Source: an uncultured Bacteroidota bacterium (GTDB lineage: Bacteria; Bacteroidota; Bacteroidia; Bacteroidales; UBA12481). Taken from it: a DNA stretch of 47,897 nt. The notes under the pieces are model-generated. The model did not search any database. It was not told the origin of the DNA and was given only the letters and a program-made list of their open reading frames with translations. Positions 18,737 through 27,501 of this stretch are shown in pieces (the stretch's first letter is position 1; each line of letters begins with the position of its first letter). A program made the position numbers and the translations under genes. The DNA lies in NCBI GenBank assembly GCA_903919925.1, contig CAIXKO010000066.1:1-47897 (forward strand), read 5' to 3'.

Positions 18737-20257
18737 TTATTTCACTATCGGAACCGCCCATCCAGGGAATTCCCCCGGATTAATATTAAAAACTGCCGAT
18801 CCAATAAAATAAACCACGGCGGTTATAATGACCGCTCCAATCAGGTTTAACCAAAAACCGGTCCGCGCCATTTCTAAAATCGTTACCCGCCTGGTCCCGA
18901 AAATGATCGCATTCGGTGGCGTTCCGGCCGGAAGCATAAAGGCCATTGATGCCGATAACGTAGCCGGAAGCATAAATAATAACGGATGCGTATGTGTGGC
19001 AATTGCCATACCCGACAACACAGGCAATATCATTTCGGTTGTGGCGGTATTGGATGTCAATTCGGTAAGAAATGTAACCAAAAGGCTAATAATTAATATA
19101 ATAACTATCGGATGTAAAACGGAAAGCCCGGCTAATTGTCCACCAAGCCATAACGATAATCCGGAATCCCTGAATCCATTGGCGAGCGCAAAACCACCCC
19201 CGAAAAGCAAAATAATGTCCCAGGGCAAATGACTGGCTGTTTCCCAATCCATAATCCTGGAACCTGTTTCACCTTTTGAACGTATCATAAACAGGGGCAG
19301 CGAAAGTGCAATGGCTACCGTTCCATCATTGATAAAGGCAGGCTTGCCAAATAACGCTGCCCAACCTTTTATCGTGGTTGCCCCAACTTCAATATCGGAT
19401 CGGGTGATCCATAATAGCGCCATTAAAATAAAACTGGCAAGCACAATTTTCTCCTCCCGGCTTATCGGACCCAGATCTTCTTTCATCTGCTTGATGGGTA
19501 AATCCTTAACTGCCTTTGTTTTGCTTCCCCGCGCGTATCTGAAATACAACAGCGTAAATGCTGCAACCAATAGCAATATCCCGGCCGGAACGGCAAATAG
19601 CATCCACTGCAAAAAAGTAATGGCTGGTGCCTGTGGAAACATTACCTGGTAAATTCGGAGAAAGGAAAGATTCGGCGGAGTGCCAACCAGTGTCATCACT
19701 CCACCAATCGAGGCACTATAGGCTACTCCAAGCAGAACTCCGGTTGAAAACGATCTTTTCTTTTCAGGCTCGGGTTCAATCTCTGTTAATACGGATATCA
19801 GTATCGGAACAACCATCATGGCGGTGGCGGTATTGGACATCCACATGCTCAGCATCGCAGTGGCGAGCATAAAGCCTAACAAAAGTCTGGTTTTACCAGT
19901 TCCTGTGATGCTCAGTATGGTAAGTGCGATCCTTTTGTGCAGGTTCCATCGCTGCATAGCCAGAGCAATTAAAAAACCACCGATAAAGAGGAAAATCACA
20001 TGGTTGAAATAGGCGGCAGAAACAGTTTGCCCATCCATTACACCAACCATGGGAAATAATGCTACCGGAAGCAATGACGTAATGGCCAACGGAACGGCTT
20101 CTGAGATCCACCAGATAGCCATCCAGGCTGCAATGGCCAACATATATCCAATCTCCGGATGCGATAGGTCAGGATGATAAAGAAACGCTAGCATCCCGGC
20201 GATTAAAGGGCCAGCCCATAAGGCCATCCTTTTGCCGCCAAATGCTGGGATTCTCAT
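18737..20257 (-). CDS. DASS/SLC13-family sodium:anion symporter
   Basis: A 506-residue inner-membrane transporter of the divalent anion:sodium symporter family, which carries dicarboxylates, citrate, phosphate or sulfate. The two hallmark Ser-Asn-Thr motifs are visible in [14 protein letters not shown] and [15 protein letters not shown], each in a re-entrant hairpin. The partly repeated layout fits the inverted-repeat scaffold ([25 protein letters not shown] early; [17 protein letters not shown] late). The TGP/VGTPPN signatures are typical of carboxylate carriers, so a dicarboxylate is the likeliest cargo (inference). Its ATG overlaps the purC stop by 4 bases, so translation is probably coupled. 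Confidence 0.92.
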   Translation of the reverse strand: MRIPAFGGKRMALWAGPLIAGMLAFLYHPDLSHPEIGYMLAIAAWMAIWWISEAVPLAITSLLPVALFPMVGVMDGQTVSAAYFNHVIFLFIGGFLIALAMQRWNLHKRIALTILSITGTGKTRLLLGFMLATAMLSMWMSNTATAMMVVPILISVLTEIEPEPEKKRSFSTGVLLGVAYSASIGGVMTLVGTPPNLSFLRIYQVMFPQAPAITFLQWMLFAVPAGILLLVAAFTLLYFRYARGSKTKAVKDLPIKQMKEDLGPISREEKIVLASFILMALLWITRSDIEVGATTIKGWAALFGKPAFINDGTVAIALSLPLFMIRSKGETGSRIMDWETASHLPWDIILLFGGGFALANGFRDSGLSLWLGGQLAGLSVLHPIVIILIISLLVTFLTELTSNTATTEMILPVLSGMAIATHTHPLLFMLPATLSASMAFMLPAGTPPNAIIFGTRRVTILEMARTGFWLNLIGAVIITAVVYFIGSAVFNINPGEFPGWAVPIVK

Positions 20258-21201
20258 TCAAGCGTGGCGAGGAAATTCTTGATATTACCCTCAATCCTGC
20301 CCATAACATCAGTGGAATCAGCACGAGTGAAACTTTCACCGGTGATCTGCTCGAAAAGTTCAATATATCGCTCAGAGGTTTCCTGAACAAAAGCATCCGG
20401 CATAAATGGCACTACTTGCCCCTCCTTGCCTTGGAAATTATTCTCAATCAGCCACTGACGCACAAACTCTTTGGATAACTGCCGCTGCTCAATACCTTGT
20501 TTGAAATTGCTTTCATAAGTGTCGCCATAAAAATAACGACTCGAGTCCGGCGTGTGGATCTCATCAATCAGGTAGATCTTTCCGTCCTGAATACCAAATT
20601 CATACTTGGTATCAACTAAAATAAGTCCCATTCCTGCAGCCATTTGCGTGCCGCGCTCAAACAACCGGTAAGTGTACTCTTCCACCTGATCATAAATATC
20701 AGCCGTAACCAATTGATTAGTAATTATTTCTTCACGGCTGATGTCTTCATCATGTCCAATGTGTGCCTTGGTGGTTGGAGTAATAATCGGGGTATCAAAT
20801 TTTTGATTTTCTTTCATCCCCTCAGGCAATGGAATGCCGCAGATAATCCTCTTTCCTGATTTGTATTCGCGCCAGGCATGCCCGGTAAGATAGCCCCTGA
20901 TCACCATTTCAACTGGCAGTGGCTCAGCTCTCCTCCCGATAGTTACCATGGGATCGGGTGAAGCAATTTTCCAGTTTGGAACAATATCCTGAGTGGCATC
21001 CAGAAATTTAGACGCAATCTGATTCAATACCTGCCCTTTATATGGAATTCCTTTCGGCAATACTACATCAAATGCCGAAATCCGGTCCGATACTACCATA
21101 ACCAGGTATTTGTCATTGATATTATAAACGTCGCGTACTTTCCCTTTGTACAGGCTGATCTGTCCTGGAAAATTGAATCCGGTTTTTACAATTGCTTCCA
21201 T
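20254..21201 (-). CDS. purC: Phosphoribosylaminoimidazole-succinocarboxamide synthase
   Basis: Joins aspartate to CAIR with ATP in purine synthesis. The 315 residues match the longer form of SAICAR synthase (yeast Ade1 is about 306; E. coli PurC 237). Motifs seen are [59 protein letters not shown], the nucleotide/metal segment [12 protein letters not shown] and [12 protein letters not shown]. It follows phoH by 18 bases and overlaps the symporter gene by 4 bases. Most of the purine pathway is not adjacent; purL is 13 kb away on the other strand. Confidence 0.96.
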   Translation of the reverse strand: MEAIVKTGFNFPGQISLYKGKVRDVYNINDKYLVMVVSDRISAFDVVLPKGIPYKGQVLNQIASKFLDATQDIVPNWKIASPDPMVTIGRRAEPLPVEMVIRGYLTGHAWREYKSGKRIICGIPLPEGMKENQKFDTPIITPTTKAHIGHDEDISREEIITNQLVTADIYDQVEEYTYRLFERGTQMAAGMGLILVDTKYEFGIQDGKIYLIDEIHTPDSSRYFYGDTYESNFKQGIEQRQLSKEFVRQWLIENNFQGKEGQVVPFMPDAFVQETSERYIELFEQITGESFTRADSTDVMGRIEGNIKNFLATLE

Positions 21202-21219
21202 TATAATTTTTTTAAGGTT

Positions 21220-22158
21220 TTAACAATTATCATAAGCTCTCACAATCTGCTCAACCAATCGGTGCCGGATAATATCCTGATGAGTGAATTCAATGATCGC
21301 AATTCCAGGTATGTCGGCCAGAATCTGTTTTGCATGTATTAACCCGGATTTCCGGGGATCGGGCAAATCCACCTGAGTGATATCACCGGTTACCGCAAAC
21401 TTGGCAAATTCCCCCATGCGGGTTAAAAACATTTTAAGCTGGTTGATGGAGGCATTTTGAGCTTCGTCCAATATAACAAATGCGTTATCCAGGGTCCTGC
21501 CACGCATAAAAGCCAGCGGCGCAATCTGAATTACATTGTCTTCCATGTATTCTTTCAGCTTTCGGGCTGGCATCATATCGAGCAGGGCATCATATAACGG
21601 CTGAAGATAGGGATCAAGTTTTTCGCGAAGATCTCCCGGCAAAAAACCTAAATTCTCACCAGACTCAACTGCCGGACGGCTCAAAATTATTTTTTTTACC
21701 TCCCGATTTCTGAGAGCCCTAACCGCAAGTGCCACAGCCATATAAGTCTTTCCCGATCCTGCAGGTCCCGTAGCTATCAATAGGTCATTGGTCCGGCTCT
21801 TTTCAACCATCTCTACCTGATGGGCAGTCCGCGACCGGATCGGTTTACCATTGTTCCCGAATAACAGGATATCTTCCTCACCGGAATCAGTTCCATTACT
21901 GATACCGTTTTCAACCATAATTCCTTCGATTTCCATCGGCGATAACTTGTTGTATTTATCAACATAGCCAAAGAGTTTCTCCATTTTGTCCTCAAAGCGG
22001 GTAATCTCAGAAGCCTCGCCAACTGCCTTAAGCTGATCTCCCCGTGCAATGAGTTTGATCTTTGGAAAGAAACGTTTGATAATCTCCAGGTGCTGGTTAT
22101 TAGCACCATACAGTACCAAGAGGTCGATCCCTTTTAAATAGATGATTTTTTCAATCAT
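21220..22158 (-). CDS. PhoH-family ATPase
   Basis: Cytoplasmic P-loop ATPase of the PhoH family, thought to act in RNA metabolism. Walker A is GPAGSGKTYMA and Walker B lies in NAFVILDEAQNAS; FVILDEAQN is the usual family signature. The frame is open to an ATG at 22254, but the 32 extra residues would be translated from the 14-bp tandem repeat of the intergenic region, so I use the ATG at 22158 (MIEKIIYLKGIDLL, 312 residues). That length is standard for the family. purC follows after 18 bases. Confidence 0.92.
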   Translation of the reverse strand: MIEKIIYLKGIDLLVLYGANNQHLEIIKRFFPKIKLIARGDQLKAVGEASEITRFEDKMEKLFGYVDKYNKLSPMEIEGIMVENGISNGTDSGEEDILLFGNNGKPIRSRTAHQVEMVEKSRTNDLLIATGPAGSGKTYMAVALAVRALRNREVKKIILSRPAVESGENLGFLPGDLREKLDPYLQPLYDALLDMMPARKLKEYMEDNVIQIAPLAFMRGRTLDNAFVILDEAQNASINQLKMFLTRMGEFAKFAVTGDITQVDLPDPRKSGLIHAKQILADIPGIAIIEFTHQDIIRHRLVEQIVRAYDNC

Positions 22159-22172
22159 GCAGTAAAGATAAT

Positions 22173-22242
22173 GTCGTAATTTTGCGGTCGTATTTTTGCG
22201 GTCGTAATTTTGCGGTCGTATTTTTACGGTCGCATTCTTGAG
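22173..22242. repeat. Five-copy 14-bp tandem repeat between phoH and the DUF62 gene
   Basis: Units read GTCGTAATTTTGCG, GTCGTATTTTTGCG, GTCGTAATTTTGCG, GTCGTATTTTTACG and a worn GTCGCATTCTTGAG. Copies 1 and 3 are identical, and 2 and 4 differ at one base. The period is exactly 14. The repeat fills most of the divergent intergenic region. Confidence 0.85.
22181..22212 (+). promoter_or_regulatory. Promoter formed by the tandem repeat, driving the DUF62 gene
   Basis: TTTG of repeat unit 1 (22181-22184), a 20-base spacer and TAATTTTG of unit 3 (22205-22212) fit the Bacteroidota promoter TTTG-N19/20-TAnnTTTG fully. Units 1 and 2 also carry perfect -7 boxes (22177-22184, 22191-22198). The leader to the ATG at 22294 would be about 75 bases. 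Confidence 0.5.
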
Positions 22243-22293
22243 CCAATCACGCAAAAATAGATATTATCACGGATTTAGAAACGGGTTTCATGC

Positions 22294-23121
22294 ATGTCGA
22301 TTATTACTTTAACAACTGATTGGCAAACCCACGACCATTATTCGGGAATGATCAAAGGCAGGCTGCTGCGATTAATACCCAATGCAATTGTTACTGAGAT
22401 CAATCAGCACATTGAACCTTTCCATATTTTACAGGCATCTTTTGTTTTACGACAGGTTTTGGCCGAGTATCCTGATGGATCCGTGCATCTTTTTCTGGTC
22501 AATCAGGGTCACCGTCCCGGAATTTGGCCTGCCGTTGCCCAATATAAACAACAATTCCTGGTGGGTTGGGACGATGGAACTTTGTCTCTGATAATTGATG
22601 CAGATCCTGATTATTACCTAAGGCTTAATCACGATGTCCTGGATATTATGGATCGCTCAACGGGGACAACGGACCAGTTTCGTAAAATCGATCCCAGTTT
22701 CCCGGAGTTATCTCTGTTTACCCGGATTGCATCTTTTTTGGCAGCCGGATTTCCGCTCAGTGCAGCCGGTCCGCATGCCACTGATTTTGTCATATCAAGA
22801 TCCTGGCTCCCTGTGATCCAGAAAGACCAAATTGATGGCCAGGTGGTTTTTATCGACTCTTACCGAAACGCAATCACCAATATCCCTAAAAGTGGCTTTT
22901 TGAAGATCGGGTTGAACCGGCCCTTCGAAATCACAATAAAATCAAATAAATATAAAATCTTCGGAATCAATCAAACTTACCTGGAATCAGATCCTGGTGA
23001 ACTGCTCGCTATTTTCAACTCATCTGGGTTGCTCGAAATAGCTATTGTTCATGGAAATGCCGCTGAACTCCTTGGATTTGAACCTGGAACACCAATAAAA
23101 ATCAAATTTGATGAACAATAA
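22294..23121 (+). CDS. DUF62-family SAM hydroxide adenosyltransferase (SAM hydrolase)
   Basis: Family members use water or hydroxide to split S-adenosylmethionine into adenosine and methionine; relatives include the fluorinase and chlorinase. The 275-residue protein starts MSIITLTTDWQTHDHYSGM, with the Asp-rich N-terminus typical of the family. It continues with PNAIVTEINQHIEPFHILQA and VHLFLVNQG, then a C-terminal beta domain around GQVVFIDSYRNAITNI. The fluorinase-specific insert is not apparent. The physiological role of these hydrolases is poorly known. The stop overlaps the mazG start by 11 bases, so the pair is co-expressed. Confidence 0.88.
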   Translation: MSIITLTTDWQTHDHYSGMIKGRLLRLIPNAIVTEINQHIEPFHILQASFVLRQVLAEYPDGSVHLFLVNQGHRPGIWPAVAQYKQQFLVGWDDGTLSLIIDADPDYYLRLNHDVLDIMDRSTGTTDQFRKIDPSFPELSLFTRIASFLAAGFPLSAAGPHATDFVISRSWLPVIQKDQIDGQVVFIDSYRNAITNIPKSGFLKIGLNRPFEITIKSNKYKIFGINQTYLESDPGELLAIFNSSGLLEIAIVHGNAAELLGFEPGTPIKIKFDEQ

Positions 23122-23893
23122 CAGAGAAGAAACTTTAGCATCCTTTAACCGGCTGCTGGATATTATGGATGAACTTCGGGCAAAATGCCCATGGGATAAA
23201 GAACAGACAATAGAAAGTCTCAGAACCTTAACAATCGAGGAAACTTATGAATTGGCCGATGCAATACTGGACGGTGATCTTCAGGGAATTCGGGAAGAAC
23301 TTGGCGATATTCTGCTCCACATCGTCTTTTATGCTAAAATCGGACTCGAAAAAGAAGCTTTCTCTATGAAGGAGGTGATCGACGGCATAAATAAGAAATT
23401 AGTGTTTAGACATCCTCATATTTTTGGGGATGTTACCGTAGAAAATGCCCGCGAAGTGGAGCAAAACTGGGAAAAAATAAAACTCACCGAGCACCAGGGA
23501 AAAACGGTTTTAGGAGGCATACCAACCTCCCTCCCGGCAGTGATTAAGGCTTATCGGATTCAGGATAAAGCCCGCGGGGTTGGATTCGACTGGGACCATC
23601 GTGACCAGGTTTGGGATAAAGTAAAGGAGGAAATCGGAGAACTTATGGCCGAATTAAAGAGCCAGCAATCAGCTGACCGGGTGGAAGCCGAATTCGGAGA
23701 TGTACTCTTTAGCCTGATTAATGCCGCCCGTCTGTATCAGATCAATCCGGAAAATGCCCTTGAAAGAACAAATCTCAAATTCATTCACCGGTTTAATTAT
23801 CTCGAGGAAGAAGCAAGGAAACAAGGCCTCAACCTAAAGAATATGACTCTTGAGGAAATGGACAGGTATTGGAATGCCGCAAAAAAGTTGTGA
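23111..23893 (+). CDS. mazG: Nucleoside triphosphate pyrophosphohydrolase MazG
   Basis: Hydrolyses NTPs and dNTPs to monophosphates and pyrophosphate; it cleans the nucleotide pool and, in E. coli, lowers ppGpp. With the ATG at 23111 it has 260 residues, like the 263-residue E. coli protein, and holds two tandem MazG domains. The metal motif EExxE...ExxD is visible as EETYELADAI with REELGDILLH in the first domain and VKEEIGELMAEL with EAEFGDVLFSL in the second. The usual signature KCPWDKEQT is also there. A TTG one codon earlier (23108) is a possible start, but the ATG is preferred. Confidence 0.95.
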   Translation: MNNNREETLASFNRLLDIMDELRAKCPWDKEQTIESLRTLTIEETYELADAILDGDLQGIREELGDILLHIVFYAKIGLEKEAFSMKEVIDGINKKLVFRHPHIFGDVTVENAREVEQNWEKIKLTEHQGKTVLGGIPTSLPAVIKAYRIQDKARGVGFDWDHRDQVWDKVKEEIGELMAELKSQQSADRVEAEFGDVLFSLINAARLYQINPENALERTNLKFIHRFNYLEEEARKQGLNLKNMTLEEMDRYWNAAKKL

Positions 23894-23932
23894 CAGCCTA
23901 AATTATTTGCAAAAATTGCCTGGGTCATCCGT

Positions 23933-24050
23933 ATTGAAAATGGATGAAAGACCATGATAAGGTAAGCTACGCACTGAAAAGGGAAGCTACACAGTTTAAA
24001 TGACGACAGGCAATGAAAAGGATGACACGAAATGAAAAGGATGACACGCA
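23933..24050. repeat. Worn tandem repeat with 19-21 bp period
   Basis: The last two units are nearly identical (ATGAAAAGGATGACACGAA at 24013 and ATGAAAAGGATGACACGCA at 24032). Four older units upstream keep the same spacing but have drifted (starts near 23933, 23954, 23974 and 23994, e.g. CTGAAAAGGGAAGCTACACA). This fills most of the 168-base gap between mazG and the convergent DUF5606 gene. No coding role seen. Confidence 0.65.
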
Positions 24051-24061
24051 ATTATGCGTCT

Positions 24062-24505
24062 CTACTGTTCAACGTTTTCCGTATTTTCTTCTTTTGCAGG
24101 CTCTTGTTCTTCATCCTTTGTCCAGTCAACTTTGCCTGTGGTAACAAGGATATTGTACCAGGTATATATTTTCTTCATGTCGGACACATAAACCTTATTC
24201 CGGTCATATCCAGGTAGTACCGTCGCAAAATAATCCTTGATCTGCTCGTTGGTGGATTTTTTTGGGTCTAAAATGGTTTTTCCTTCCTCCTTTTGATAGA
24301 TCTCGAAAAACACATCCTTTAACGGCTTATCTTCTGTGTCAGTAAAAATGGCAATTTCTTCCATTGAACTAACATGACTGGTTGAATGCACCGGCATTCT
24401 CTTTCCCGTTTCCAGATTTTCGGCAACCATAATACTCTTGCCTTGCGATACCAATTTAAAAAGACCCGGTTGACCCGAGATAGCAATGAAATCCTTAATA
24501 TCCAT
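24062..24505 (-). CDS. DUF5606-like conserved Bacteroidota protein
   Basis: A 147-residue cytoplasmic protein of unknown function. The N-terminus (MDIKDFIAISGQPGLFKLVS, VAENLETGKRMPVH, SSMEEIAIFTD) forms a small beta-rich domain I recognise as conserved across Bacteroidota (DUF5606). A middle helical part (TNEQIKDYFATVLPGYDRNKVYVSDMKK has two halves) leads to WYNILVTTGKVDW. The tail (residues about 130-147) is acidic and low in complexity. It is last in the nusB run, 36 bases behind the TerB-DnaJ gene. No catalytic motif is visible. Confidence 0.75.
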   Translation of the reverse strand: MDIKDFIAISGQPGLFKLVSQGKSIMVAENLETGKRMPVHSTSHVSSMEEIAIFTDTEDKPLKDVFFEIYQKEEGKTILDPKKSTNEQIKDYFATVLPGYDRNKVYVSDMKKIYTWYNILVTTGKVDWTKDEEQEPAKEENTENVEQ

Positions 24506-24541
24506 GTTCTGATAAAATTTGAAGGGGCAAATATAGCTAAA

Positions 24542-25270
24542 TCAATTAAGCCCCCTTGCTTTCTTGATTTTCTCGTATGCTGTATTTAATTGCTGGAATT
24601 TTTCGTTGGCTTGGTTTTTAAGGTCATCGCCCAGATAAGCAACTTTATCAGGATGATATTTAATAGCCATTTTGCGATAAGCTTTCTTTAATTCCTCATC
24701 GGTTGCATCAGAAGTGATTTCTAAAGCAGTATAGGCAGATTCAAGATTATCAGAATATAAAGCTTTGATTGAGTTGAAGTCCCCGGTATTTATACCCATG
24801 TAATAAGCAATCTTTTCAACCGTTTTTAGTTCCTCAGGCGATACCAACCCGTCGGCTTTCGAGATTCCAAAAAGAACATGAATAAGTTGCAAACGTGCAC
24901 TATAATCCATTCGCTGCCCAATCTGACGGCTGACTTCCTCAATCGGGATGTTCTGCTCCAGTATGTTCCTCAGCAGTAAAGTGGCTTGCTGAGCCTGCTC
25001 TTGTCCAAACGACCGGACAAAAAAGTCCTTCACAAAATCGAGCTCCGATTTGAGTATTCGTCCATCCGATTTCATTACTGCAGCAATTAAAACAACCAGG
25101 CTCGAAATGAAATCTCCCTGAGTTGTTGCACCCGGGCGTATATTGCCTTGGCTAACAACGCCTTCCTGTCCGTCCATCATCGCTCCCAAGGCAAACCCAA
25201 TCAATCCACCTATGGGACCCAGGAATGCCCATCCCAAACCGCCACCTAACCATTTTCCAAATTTTACCAT
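24542..25270 (-). CDS. TerB-domain and DnaJ-domain protein (DjlA-like)
   Basis: A 242-residue co-chaperone candidate. The N-terminus has a glycine-rich hydrophobic stretch (WLGGGLGWAFLGPIGGLIGFALGAM, two overlapping segments at about 7-31) that may insert in the membrane, as in DjlA. A TerB-like helical domain covers about 50-165. The C-terminus is a J domain with the essential His-Pro-Asp in AIKYHPDKVAYLG, so it should stimulate a DnaK partner. The whole layout matches E. coli DjlA (membrane anchor, TerB, J). It lies 19 bases behind coaE in a housekeeping run. Confidence 0.9.
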   Translation of the reverse strand: MVKFGKWLGGGLGWAFLGPIGGLIGFALGAMMDGQEGVVSQGNIRPGATTQGDFISSLVVLIAAVMKSDGRILKSELDFVKDFFVRSFGQEQAQQATLLLRNILEQNIPIEEVSRQIGQRMDYSARLQLIHVLFGISKADGLVSPEELKTVEKIAYYMGINTGDFNSIKALYSDNLESAYTALEITSDATDEELKKAYRKMAIKYHPDKVAYLGDDLKNQANEKFQQLNTAYEKIKKARGLN

Positions 25271-25289
25271 CGTTATTTTTTCTATCGGT

Positions 25290-25886
25290 TTATTTTAACA
25301 ACGTATTGCCAATCAATTTATTATGGATATCTATTATTCTGGGGATTAAAAGATCGTCTCCCTCGTTTACGATGATGTAACTGGCCAATACAGACTTTCG
25401 TTCATCGGGCCATTGATTTTGCATCCTCAGATTGACAGATGTTTCATCTGATTTATCCCTTTTCATAACCCTTTCCTTCCTGATTCTTTCAGATGCGGTA
25501 ACAAGAATGGTGACATCAAAATGTTTGTATAAGCCTGATTCAAATAGAATTGCAGCCTCATGGATCAAATATGGCTTACCCTGATTCTCCATGCCCCATG
25601 CGATAAACCTGTCCATCACCATTGGATGAATCAAATTATTCACCTTGGCGAGCATTTCGGGGTTATTGAAAATAATGCCAGCGAGTTTGGCCCTATCAAG
25701 TTTGTTATCTACATATATATTGTTACCAAACCATTCCTCTAGTTGTTCCCTAATCTGAGAATCTTTAGCCATGATTACCTTTGACTCACTATCAGCATTA
25801 AATACGGGTATTCCCAAGTGAGTAAAAATGCTCGCAACCAAACTTTTTCCTGAGCCAATGCCTCCCGTTAATCCTACTGTATACAT
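25290..25886 (-). CDS. coaE: Dephospho-CoA kinase
   Basis: Adds the 3'-phosphate to dephospho-CoA, the last step of coenzyme A synthesis. At 198 residues it has the standard length. The P-loop is GLTGGIGSGKS at 6-16, followed by FTHLGIPVFNADSESK (substrate Asp), LIHPMVMDRF, the CoA-region AAILFESGLY, and the lid arginines in SERIRKERVMKRD. It starts 5 bases after the YbbR-like gene stop. Nothing unusual was seen. Confidence 0.95.
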   Translation of the reverse strand: MYTVGLTGGIGSGKSLVASIFTHLGIPVFNADSESKVIMAKDSQIREQLEEWFGNNIYVDNKLDRAKLAGIIFNNPEMLAKVNNLIHPMVMDRFIAWGMENQGKPYLIHEAAILFESGLYKHFDVTILVTASERIRKERVMKRDKSDETSVNLRMQNQWPDERKSVLASYIIVNEGDDLLIPRIIDIHNKLIGNTLLK

Positions 25887-25891
25887 GCGCT

Positions 25892-26617
25892 TTAGTTTAT
25901 TTTGCTCACAGCAACATTTACCTTTTCAGGTTTGGTTTTAACCAGCCTATGAAGCTCTTCCAAGCCAAAACTACGAATGAAACCATTGTTTTGCTTGCCT
26001 ATCCTGATTGGTTGAGTTCGTATGAAACGAAGGGTGTCCAGAATCAGGTCGGGTCCGGTAACTTCAATGTTCACAGGGGTAATCTTAATCAGGCTATCCG
26101 GAATTATAGAAGTACCGGAATCATAAATGAATAACGGAACCACCTTTACAATCTTGGATCGGTTAAACGCAAAACGAAAAACCAGGGTATCAGGAACTAT
26201 TGCAATAACTTTAAGGTCTTGAAGTTGAACTGAAAAATCACCGTAATATTGATTCATGGGAATATAATCGGTAAAACCTTTTTTTCTCTTCAACTGACCT
26301 GACCTTAATTTCTGGAAATCAATGATCAAGGGAGTCTTGTAGAAATCCCAATTATGCCGTAAAACCGAAAACCCCAAACCTTTCACTTCAAGTGAAACTC
26401 TTTGGGGTAATGGATTCATCGTAACCATTTTATCGGGCAAGTTTATATAACTCAAAGGATGATCCACCCTCGTCGTATATTCGTTTTCAAGTGCCCGCAA
26501 AAACCAGAGTACTGTCGCAATCAAAACACAGGCTATCAGTATGGTTAACTGTCGTCTCCGCCGTTTTTTCCCGGAATTACCCGGATCTGTTTCCGGAAAG
26601 GAGCCAGCCTGTTCCAT
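25892..26617 (-). CDS. YbbR-like domain membrane protein
   Basis: A 241-residue protein with a short basic cytoplasmic N-terminus (KKRRRRQ), one membrane segment (LTILIACVLIATVLWFLRAL, about 24-43) and an extracytoplasmic beta-rich region with YbbR-like repeats (VTMNPLPQRVSLEVKGLG; IKITPVNIEVTGPDLIL). In Firmicutes the related CdaR regulates a diadenylate cyclase. No cyclase gene is near here, so that role cannot be assumed. It sits between yajC and coaE, an order I believe is frequent in Bacteroidota. Confidence 0.8.
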   Translation of the reverse strand: MEQAGSFPETDPGNSGKKRRRRQLTILIACVLIATVLWFLRALENEYTTRVDHPLSYINLPDKMVTMNPLPQRVSLEVKGLGFSVLRHNWDFYKTPLIIDFQKLRSGQLKRKKGFTDYIPMNQYYGDFSVQLQDLKVIAIVPDTLVFRFAFNRSKIVKVVPLFIYDSGTSIIPDSLIKITPVNIEVTGPDLILDTLRFIRTQPIRIGKQNNGFIRSFGLEELHRLVKTKPEKVNVAVSKIN

Positions 26618-26620
26618 TCA

Positions 26621-26950
26621 TTAGGGTTTCGGTTGATCAACAATGTCATCAGCGGTCCGGACAACCGATCCTTTGTCAACCTTTACCTTAACATTCTGAT
26701 CAATTTCAAGCATAACGGTTTTATCTGTCACTTCAGCAATACGTCCGTAAATGCCTCCGGCAGTAACAACTTTATCACCTTTTTTTAAACCCTCGCGATA
26801 GGTTTTCATCTCTTTCTGCTTCTTCATTTGCGGTCTGATCATGAAGAAATAGAAGATTAGAATAATAGCGGCAAAGAAAATCAACTGAGTCATCCCACCC
26901 TGGGGATTCGGTTTAGTCGCTGTTTGTAAAATGAAAGCTAAATTTATCAT
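26621..26950 (-). CDS. yajC: Preprotein translocase accessory subunit YajC
   Basis: A 109-residue inner-membrane protein of the SecDF-YajC complex, which helps SecYEG and YidC. One membrane segment (TQLIFFAAIILIFYFFMIRP, about 21-40) is followed by the family signature QMKKQKEMKTYREGLKKGDK (41-60) and a small beta domain (VVTAGGIYGRIAEVTDKTVML). The length and layout are standard (E. coli 110). It starts 14 bases behind the DUF1573 gene and ends 3 bases before the YbbR-like gene. Confidence 0.95.
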   Translation of the reverse strand: MINLAFILQTATKPNPQGGMTQLIFFAAIILIFYFFMIRPQMKKQKEMKTYREGLKKGDKVVTAGGIYGRIAEVTDKTVMLEIDQNVKVKVDKGSVVRTADDIVDQPKP

Positions 26951-26964
26951 AATAGTAATTAAAA

Positions 26965-27471
26965 TTATTTCTTGCTATCCGGAACATAAACTTCTGCTGA
27001 GATCTGCAACTCAGTCGTATTGGGCTGGGCATTACTCAGTACCATTACCGCTTTTGTATTAGATCCTGTTTTGCCTGCTGAATTGAAAATGACTTCCACT
27101 TTACCCTCTTTACCAGGCTTTATTGGTGATTTTGTCCATTCGGGAATGGTGCATCCGCAAGTTGAAGAAACGTTTGAAATAATCAGATCGGACCCTCCGG
27201 TATTGGTAAATTTGAAAGTATAGGAAAGCTTTTCACCTTGAACCATCAAACCGAAATCATGTTTGGTTTGTTCAAAAGCAATCACCGGCAGATTATTCTC
27301 AGACTTTTTCCCTGAGGCAGTGATCGGATTAGATACCAGATCAGGTGATACACTGGTGTCGCCTCCTTTGGCTTTGGGTTTGCAACCCGTAAATGCGCCA
27401 AGGAAAATCGAAAATGCAATAATCCCAAAAGTTATTCTTAACATGGCTTTATGCTTCTTCTTATATTTCAT
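26965..27471 (-). CDS. DUF1573-domain lipoprotein
   Basis: A 168-residue exported protein. A basic N-terminus and hydrophobic stretch end in FTGC, which resembles a lipobox with Cys30, so it is probably a lipoprotein. The remainder is one Ig-like DUF1573 domain: FEQTKHDFGLMVQGEKLSYT, FKFTNTGGSDLIISNVSSTC, GCTIPEWTKSPIKPGKEGKV. The paired cysteines in SSTCGCTIPEW are the family hallmark. Function is unknown, although the fold suggests protein-protein contacts in the periplasm. It lies between nusB and yajC in the same run. Confidence 0.88.
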   Translation of the reverse strand: MKYKKKHKAMLRITFGIIAFSIFLGAFTGCKPKAKGGDTSVSPDLVSNPITASGKKSENNLPVIAFEQTKHDFGLMVQGEKLSYTFKFTNTGGSDLIISNVSSTCGCTIPEWTKSPIKPGKEGKVEVIFNSAGKTGSNTKAVMVLSNAQPNTTELQISAEVYVPDSKK

Positions 27472-27501
27472 TGTGCAAATTAAGTAAATTCATCTCAGCT
27501 G

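Noticed and set aside
22159..22254. N-terminal extension of PhoH from the ATG at 22254
   Set aside because: The extra residues are translated from the 14-bp tandem repeat, and PhoH family members start near MIEKIIYLKG.
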